From Thiothrix litoralis (GTDB taxonomy: Bacteria > Pseudomonadota > Gammaproteobacteria > Thiotrichales > Thiotrichaceae), in the NCBI RefSeq assembly GCF_017901135.1, contig NZ_CP072801.1:434001-498000 (forward strand): a stretch of 64,000 nucleotides of DNA, given 5' to 3'. Numbering within the stretch: position 1 is the stretch's first letter; every line of letters begins with the position of its first letter. This document shows positions 59,626 through 64,000 of the stretch, piece by piece. Position numbers and translations under genes: made by a program. The notes below the pieces were generated by a model. That model saw nothing but the letters and a program-made list of their open reading frames with translations, made no database searches and was not told where the DNA came from.

Positions 59626-60258
59626 TTATAACGATGAAAAAGTAAAACCTAAACTGAGTAAGTCAATATCGCCAGCTTGTTGCGTGGTGGTGGTGCCGAC
59701 ATCTTTGTAACGTTCCCATTCCGCGCGGATGCCCATATTGTCGCCAAGGTCATAATTTGCGCCTAGGCCAACCATGATATTGTTGCCGGTATTTTCAACC
59801 ACCGTGCTGCTATTGGTGTGCTCGACTGTCCAGTGAGCCATGCCTGCTTTGCCAAAGGCTTCGATTGCGTCGCTGACGGGGATGCCCGCTACGGCTGCTG
59901 CGGTATAGGCGCTGGCTTTTTGGCTAACAGTACCACTGGTATCCATGCCGGATTGCTTGCCAAAATTGACATAGCTGCTTTCCAGCACAATGTTGTCGTT
60001 CATCCGTACCCCGGCGAATGCTTTCCAGCTTTTATCAGTGCTTGCGCAGGCAGTCAGGTCTTGGCAGAAGCCGTCAGTGGTGGTTTTGCCAATGCTTGCA
60101 CCTAGGTAATTGGGTGCTTTGGCTGTTTGGGAGCCACCAATCGGTGCCATGGGTGCGCTTTTGGCAAAGGCTGAATTGGCAGATGCTTCCGCGAAGACGC
60201 TGCAAGTCAGCACCAGTAAGGTGTATCCGGCAAGACAGGTAGCCTTGGAAATCGTCAT
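59626..60258 (-). CDS. Outer-membrane beta-barrel protein, paralog 3 of 3
   Basis: This 210-residue paralog has a signal peptide (LAGYTLLVLTCSVFAEASA), then PNYLGASIGKTTTDGFCQDLTACAS (two-Cys loop), WKAFAGVRMNDNIVLESSYVNFG, AFGKAGMAHWTVEHT, MGIRAEWERYKDVG and terminal strand LLSLGFTFSSL. It is the first gene of the array in transcription order. All three end in a C-terminal aromatic-rich strand suitable for BamA insertion; bamD lies next. Confidence 0.8.
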   Translation of the reverse strand: MTISKATCLAGYTLLVLTCSVFAEASANSAFAKSAPMAPIGGSQTAKAPNYLGASIGKTTTDGFCQDLTACASTDKSWKAFAGVRMNDNIVLESSYVNFGKQSGMDTSGTVSQKASAYTAAAVAGIPVSDAIEAFGKAGMAHWTVEHTNSSTVVENTGNNIMVGLGANYDLGDNMGIRAEWERYKDVGTTTTQQAGDIDLLSLGFTFSSL

Positions 60259-60375
60259 GTGTATAGCCCCGCTGATTATTATTGTTGTGTCGCTTTATAG
60301 CTTTTAACACCACTGTAAATGACTGACAGGTAACCTGCCAGTATTAGCCGATAATCGGGGGATGCGTGAGGGGGG

Positions 60376-61173
60376 TTAGCGCAATTGCGCTTTGAGGGCA
60401 GCAGCACGTTGCGGGAAGTTCAATTCCAGCACCCGCAGGTTGTCAGCCACCAAGTCAGGTTTGCCAAGGTTGTGGGCTGCCTTGATCTTGATTTCCAGCG
60501 CATCGACTACCGCAGGTGAACCCTCGTAATGCCTGACAGCGTATTCAGCCCGGTTGAAAGCCGCCAGCCATGCGCCACGTACCATGTAATAGCTTGCCAC
60601 ATTCACTTCGGATTGTGCCAGACTGTTACGCAAGTGCTGGATGCGCTCTTTGGCATCCGGGGCGTATTTGCTGTTCGGGTGACGGGTGAGCAGGTGTGAA
60701 AAGTCTTGGAAGGACTCTTTCTGGCGCACGGTATCCAGATCCGCAATACTGCGCGGGAACACCTTGTCGACAATGCTGTGACCCCGGTTGAAGTTCACCA
60801 GACCGCGCAGGTAAAGTGCGTAATCGGCGTCTTCACTGGTCGGGTTCATCCGCAGAAAACGGTCAATCGCATCCAGCGCGGAATCTGGCTCGTCAAACTT
60901 GTAATAAGCATAAGCGGTTTCCAGTTGCGCCTGTTGGGCAAAACGCCCCAGCGGGTAGCGTGCTTCGAGTGATTCGTACAGACTGATGGCCCGTTCGTAA
61001 TCGCCCGCTGTCATCGCTTCGCGTGCGGTTGTGTAAATTTTATTGGCTGACCAGCCCTCTGTCAGGTCTTTTTCCGTTTGGGAAAAGATAGAACAGCCGC
61101 TGAAACCAGCCGAAATTGTCAGTATGCTCGCCAGATAAATGCTGGCTTTGAGTCTTTTTGTACTTATCGACAT
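60376..61173 (-). CDS. bamD: Outer-membrane assembly lipoprotein BamD
   Basis: BamD is the essential TPR lipoprotein of the BAM complex that inserts beta-barrels in the outer membrane. The 265-residue product has a lipobox ending GFSGC (Cys about residue 27), then five TPR-like motifs including YERAISLYESLEARYPLGRFAQQAQLETAYAYYK and DALYLRG-like ADYALYLRGLVNFNRG. FLTRHP-type segments include HLLTRHPNSKYAPDAKERI. It is divergent from rluD with 63 bases between them, the common arrangement. Confidence 0.95.
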   Translation of the reverse strand: MSISTKRLKASIYLASILTISAGFSGCSIFSQTEKDLTEGWSANKIYTTAREAMTAGDYERAISLYESLEARYPLGRFAQQAQLETAYAYYKFDEPDSALDAIDRFLRMNPTSEDADYALYLRGLVNFNRGHSIVDKVFPRSIADLDTVRQKESFQDFSHLLTRHPNSKYAPDAKERIQHLRNSLAQSEVNVASYYMVRGAWLAAFNRAEYAVRHYEGSPAVVDALEIKIKAAHNLGKPDLVADNLRVLELNFPQRAAALKAQLR

Positions 61174-61236
61174 TTGCTTAACAACACATGATGATAGAAT
61201 GAGTTTGCAAGTATAGCGTATTCAACCGGATTAAGA

Positions 61237-62178
61237 ATGTCTCTAAACCAACAGATCGTCAGCATAGTGCCACTCAACATGGAAGGTCAGCGCCTAGATC
61301 AGGCCGTTGCCAACCTGTACCCGCAATATTCCCGCAGCCAGATTCAAAAATGGATCAAAGCCGGGTGCGTGTTAGTGGATGATAAAATCCTCAAACCCAA
61401 GGAGCGCTTAATCGGCGGCGAAGAATTAATCCTAAATACGGTGCATGAGCCGCAAACCGAATTTGAGCCGGAAGACATTCCGCTCAATATCGTTTACGAA
61501 GATGACACCCTCATCATTATCAACAAGCCCGCCGGACTGGTGGTTCACCCCGGTGCAGGCAACTGGTCGGGCACGCTGGTCAACGGCTTGTTGCACCATG
61601 ACCGTTCGCTGGAAATGTTGCCGCGTGCGGGCATTGTCCACCGCCTCGACAAAGACACCACCGGCCTGATGGTGGTCGCCAAAACCCTCGAAGCCCACGG
61701 CAAGCTGGTCGAACAGCTACAGGAACGTGATGTTAGCCGTGAATACCTCGCGCTGGTTTCCGGGCAAGTCGTGGCAGGGACAACGATTGAAGGCAATATC
61801 GGCCGTCACCACATTGACCGCAAACGTCAAGCCGTCCACGACGGTGGCAAAGAAGCGATTACCCATTACCGGGTGGAAGAGCGTTTCCCGCATCACACCT
61901 TGTTGCGAGTATCGTTGGAAACCGGACGTACCCACCAGATTCGCGTTCATTTAAGTTGGAAGCACATGCCGATTGTCGGCGACCAGACTTACGGCGGGCG
62001 TCCGCGTGTGCCGGTCGGGATAACCAATGACTTACGCACAGCAATCCAGACCTTCCCGCGTCAGGCATTGCACGCTACCCGGCTGGGGTTGACGCACCCG
62101 GCAACGGGCGAGGCGATGGCGTGGGAAGCCCCTGTTCCTGACGATATGGCAGCATTGCTGGCGGCATTGCGGGAGTAA
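61237..62178 (+). CDS. rluD: 23S rRNA pseudouridine synthase RluD
   Basis: RluD makes pseudouridines 1911, 1915 and 1917 (E. coli numbering) in helix 69 of 23S rRNA. The 313-residue protein has an N-terminal S4-like domain (RLDQAVANLYPQYSRSQIQKWIKAGCVLVDD) and the catalytic domain with IVHRLDKDTTGLMVVAKT (catalytic Asp), RTHQIRVHLSWKHMPIVGDQTYGG. It is divergent from bamD, as in other gammaproteobacteria. The TA-like pair follows. Confidence 0.96.
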   Translation: MSLNQQIVSIVPLNMEGQRLDQAVANLYPQYSRSQIQKWIKAGCVLVDDKILKPKERLIGGEELILNTVHEPQTEFEPEDIPLNIVYEDDTLIIINKPAGLVVHPGAGNWSGTLVNGLLHHDRSLEMLPRAGIVHRLDKDTTGLMVVAKTLEAHGKLVEQLQERDVSREYLALVSGQVVAGTTIEGNIGRHHIDRKRQAVHDGGKEAITHYRVEERFPHHTLLRVSLETGRTHQIRVHLSWKHMPIVGDQTYGGRPRVPVGITNDLRTAIQTFPRQALHATRLGLTHPATGEAMAWEAPVPDDMAALLAALRE

Positions 62179-62249
62179 GCATTGCGGTGGTTTTGCAAAT
62201 TCCTGAGGCTAATGGCATAGTGAAGCCATTGGTATTCAGGAGCCACCAC

Positions 62250-62489
62250 ATGACCGATCAGGAACTGTTACAACGCATCACCCTCAATCCACAAGTTATG
62301 ACGGGCAAGCCCGTTGTGCGTGGTACGCGCCTGACTGTCGAATACATCCTTAATTTGCTGGCGCACGATACCAGCATTGCCGACATTCTCGAAGAGTACG
62401 AGGGTTTGACGGAAAGCGACATCAAGGCTTGCTTCTTGTTTGCCCAGAAGTCATTGGAAAGCACGTATTTCATGCCTATGGTGGCTTGA
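62250..62489 (+). CDS. DUF433 antitoxin-like protein
   Basis: This 79-residue protein has ITLNPQVMTGKPVVRGTRLTVEYILNLLA, the DUF433 (VapB-like HTH) signature, then ADILEEYEGLTESDIKACFLFA. AGGAG precedes the ATG at 62250. DUF433 proteins pair with DUF5615 PIN-like toxins, which is the next gene 2 bases downstream. It is probably the autoregulatory antitoxin. Confidence 0.85.
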   Translation: MTDQELLQRITLNPQVMTGKPVVRGTRLTVEYILNLLAHDTSIADILEEYEGLTESDIKACFLFAQKSLESTYFMPMVA

Positions 62490-62491
62490 AT

Positions 62492-62845
62492 ATGCGTTTT
62501 TTGGTTGATGAATGTACTGGCACAAAAGTAGCGGCCTTTTTGCGCACCCAAGGTTATGAGGTGTTCTCGGTTTTCGAGCAGGCTCGTGGTAGCACAGATG
62601 CTGAATTGATTCAGAAAGCCTGCGACGAAAACTGGGTACTGATCACCAATGACAAGGATTTTGGTGAAAAGGTTTATCGGGAAGGGCATCCCCATCGCGG
62701 TATTGTTTTTCTGAGGCTGGGGGACGAGCGGGCACAGTCCAAAATTGTGGCGCTTCAACAACTGCTTGAACGTTATGCCGACCGTTTGCCTGATACGTTT
62801 ACGGTGGTGACAGAAAACAGTGTCCGATTTGCCAATAAATCCTGA
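62492..62845 (+). CDS. DUF5615 PIN-like toxin
   Basis: This 117-residue protein has the PIN-like acidic pattern: FLVDECTGTKVAAFLRTQGYEV with Asp and Glu near the N-terminus and VLITNDKDFGEKVYREGHPHRGIVFLRL in the middle. Such proteins are predicted RNases paired with DUF433. The start at 62492 is 2 bases after the DUF433 stop, a tight two-gene unit. Activity is inferred from family only. Confidence 0.83.
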   Translation: MRFLVDECTGTKVAAFLRTQGYEVFSVFEQARGSTDAELIQKACDENWVLITNDKDFGEKVYREGHPHRGIVFLRLGDERAQSKIVALQQLLERYADRLPDTFTVVTENSVRFANKS

Positions 62846-62869
62846 ACATTCCCTGCTGGAGATGCTTGT

Positions 62870-62911
62870 AACTTGACTTCCTCCCCTCCCTAAAGGAAGG
62901 GGATTCCTAAT
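62870..62911 (-). ncRNA. Candidate right end and omega-RNA scaffold region of IS605 element
   Basis: Between the toxin gene and the tnpB stop lies an imperfect hairpin TCCCCTCC-CTAAA-GGAAGGGGA (62882-62903). In IS605 elements the guide RNA (omegaRNA) covers the tnpB 3' end and extends to the right end, which carries such a hairpin. The exact end and guide start cannot be set from one copy. Confidence 0.45.
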
Positions 62912-64000
62912 TCATCGAGAACAGGACAACGACACCGAAATGCCATCACCGCTAACATTCTCTCCAAAGGCTAGCACCGCCAGTCCGGCGGCTAAAATGT
63001 TACGTGCTGCATTCACGTCACGGTCGTGGGTTGCGCCACATTCCGGGCATTCCCAAGACCGCACGTCCAGCGGCATGTTTGCTTTCACGAACCCGCAGCC
63101 GTTACAGCGTTTGCTGGAAGGAAAGAAACGGTCGATCTCGACATACTTCCTGCCTGCCCAGTGGGCTTTGTACGCCAGTTGGCGGGTAAATTCCCCCCAA
63201 CTTGCATCGGCAATGTGCTTGGCTAATGTTGGGTGTTTAATCATGTTCTTCACAACGAGGTTTTCAGCGCAAACGACTTGGTTCTCGTTAATCAGTTTGC
63301 GGGACAGTTTGTGTAAGTTGTCCGAACGGCAATCGGAAATCTTCGCGTGAACACGGGCAACCTTGCGTTTGGCTTTCAGCCGGTTCTTGCTGCCGAATTT
63401 CTTCTTGGCAAGACGGCGTTGATACTTCGCCAGTTTAACCGCGTGTTGGGCGGTATGGCGGGGATTGCCGGACTTAAAACCGTCAGAGGTGACGAACAAA
63501 TCCTTGATGCCCACGTCAATGCCAGCTTTTTTGTCGGTGACGGGCAACAGCGTGGATTCAAATTCACACAAGCAAGACACGAAATAGCGTCCGGCCTGAT
63601 CTTTGGACACGGTGACAGTGGTCGGGGCAGCAGGAAGTGGCTGGCTCCATCGAATGTCCAGCGGCGCAGCGCACTTAGCCAGCTTCAATTCACCGTTGCG
63701 GTATGTAAAAGCACGGTAAGTAAATTCTGCCGACTGGCGGTGCTTTTTGGATTTGAAGACAGGGTATTTTGCCCGGCCTTCAAAAAAGTTCTTGAACGCG
63801 GTTTGTTGGTTCCGCAAGCATTGTTGCAGCGGAACACTGGAGACTTCATTCAAGAAAAGCAGCTCAGGCCATTGTTTGATGGCTGTCAACCGCGCATTAG
63901 CACCCAGGTAACTGACTTTTTCCTGAGTCTGATCGTAAGCATCCGTGCGGTAACGCAAGATGCTGTTGTACACGTAACGCACACAACCAAACGTCTGCGC
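62912..64000 (-). CDS. tnpB: IS605-family TnpB/OrfB, 5' end beyond window
   Basis: This partial RNA-guided nuclease reads through the window edge in frame (QTFGCVRYVYN precedes the first in-window methionine), so the start is beyond 64000. Visible parts are QTAFKNFFEGRAKYPVFKSKK, the RuvC motifs AGIDVGIKDL (Asp), VVCAENLVVKNM (Glu), HDRDVNAARNIL (Asp), and the zinc finger CNGCGF / CPECGA. No frameshift or stop is present, so it may be active, unlike the copy at 55 kb; the two are only distantly similar. Confidence 0.9.
   Translation of the reverse strand, partial: AQTFGCVRYVYNSILRYRTDAYDQTQEKVSYLGANARLTAIKQWPELLFLNEVSSVPLQQCLRNQQTAFKNFFEGRAKYPVFKSKKHRQSAEFTYRAFTYRNGELKLAKCAAPLDIRWSQPLPAAPTTVTVSKDQAGRYFVSCLCEFESTLLPVTDKKAGIDVGIKDLFVTSDGFKSGNPRHTAQHAVKLAKYQRRLAKKKFGSKNRLKAKRKVARVHAKISDCRSDNLHKLSRKLINENQVVCAENLVVKNMIKHPTLAKHIADASWGEFTRQLAYKAHWAGRKYVEIDRFFPSSKRCNGCGFVKANMPLDVRSWECPECGATHDRDVNAARNILAAGLAVLAFGENVSGDGISVSLSCSR

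Overview
The window is a 64 kb piece of a gammaproteobacterial chromosome of moderate GC. Gene order (petABC-sspAB; prmC-prfA-hemA / TPR-lolB-ispE-tRNA-Gln-prs-rplY-pth-ychF; pyrG-kdsA-eno-ftsB-ispD; glcDEF; ccoG-fixH-ccoI-ccoS; bamD/rluD) is the classic gammaproteobacterial layout. Cytochrome bc1, a cbb3-oxidase maturation set, type IV pilus minor pilins, two PilY1 proteins and IS200/IS605-type TnpB genes fit a Thiothrix-like sulfur-oxidising member of the Thiotrichales. The genus is inference from gene content, not demonstrated.

Layout: 1-5.1 kb holds a partial Nif3-like gene, the bc1 operon behind an FNR/ANR-like box, sspA-sspB and folA. 5.1-7.3 kb holds a dihydroorotase-family gene facing an FGE/SUMF1-fold protein. 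7.9-18.2 kb is a pilus-tip operon: pilV, pilW, pilX, a pilE-like gene and two tandem pilY1 paralogs with cysteine-rich inserts. 18.2-28.8 kb is housekeeping (translation termination, haem, lipoprotein sorting, isoprenoid, PRPP, ribosome). 28.3-32.2 kb is the accessory region: sixA, a Bcr/CflA exporter, an AT-rich TIR-domain gene with a small membrane partner, a Uma2 remnant, then a proline-rich repeat peptide and a cysteine-rich protein whose reading frame runs into the 3' end of tRNA-Arg(CCT).

32.2-35.7 kb codes for a large MscS-type channel overlapping a secreted polysaccharide-lyase-like protein. 35.7-40.7 kb is pyrG-kdsA-eno-ftsB-ispD. 40.7-44.5 kb is glcDEF, matched by gph at 56.7 kb, so glycolate and phosphoglycolate salvage are both present, as expected if the cell fixes CO2 through RuBisCO. 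44.5-51.3 kb holds crcB, serS and the cbb3 assembly genes (without ccoNOP). 51.5-55 kb holds a LysR regulator, a conserved small protein and uvrB.

55-56.6 kb is a decayed IS200/IS605 element (tnpA stub plus frameshifted tnpB). 56.6-58.2 kb is gph and rpe, separated by a large MITE-like inverted repeat. 58.2-60.3 kb is a tandem array of three related outer-membrane beta-barrel proteins. The end holds bamD, rluD, a DUF433/DUF5615 toxin-antitoxin pair and a second, apparently intact tnpB cut by the window edge.

The best candidates for undescribed biology are the repeat-peptide/Cys-rich protein pair at 31.3-32.2 kb, the TIR/membrane pair at 30.0-30.8 kb, the cysteine-rich inserts of the tandem PilY1 proteins, and the triple beta-barrel array.
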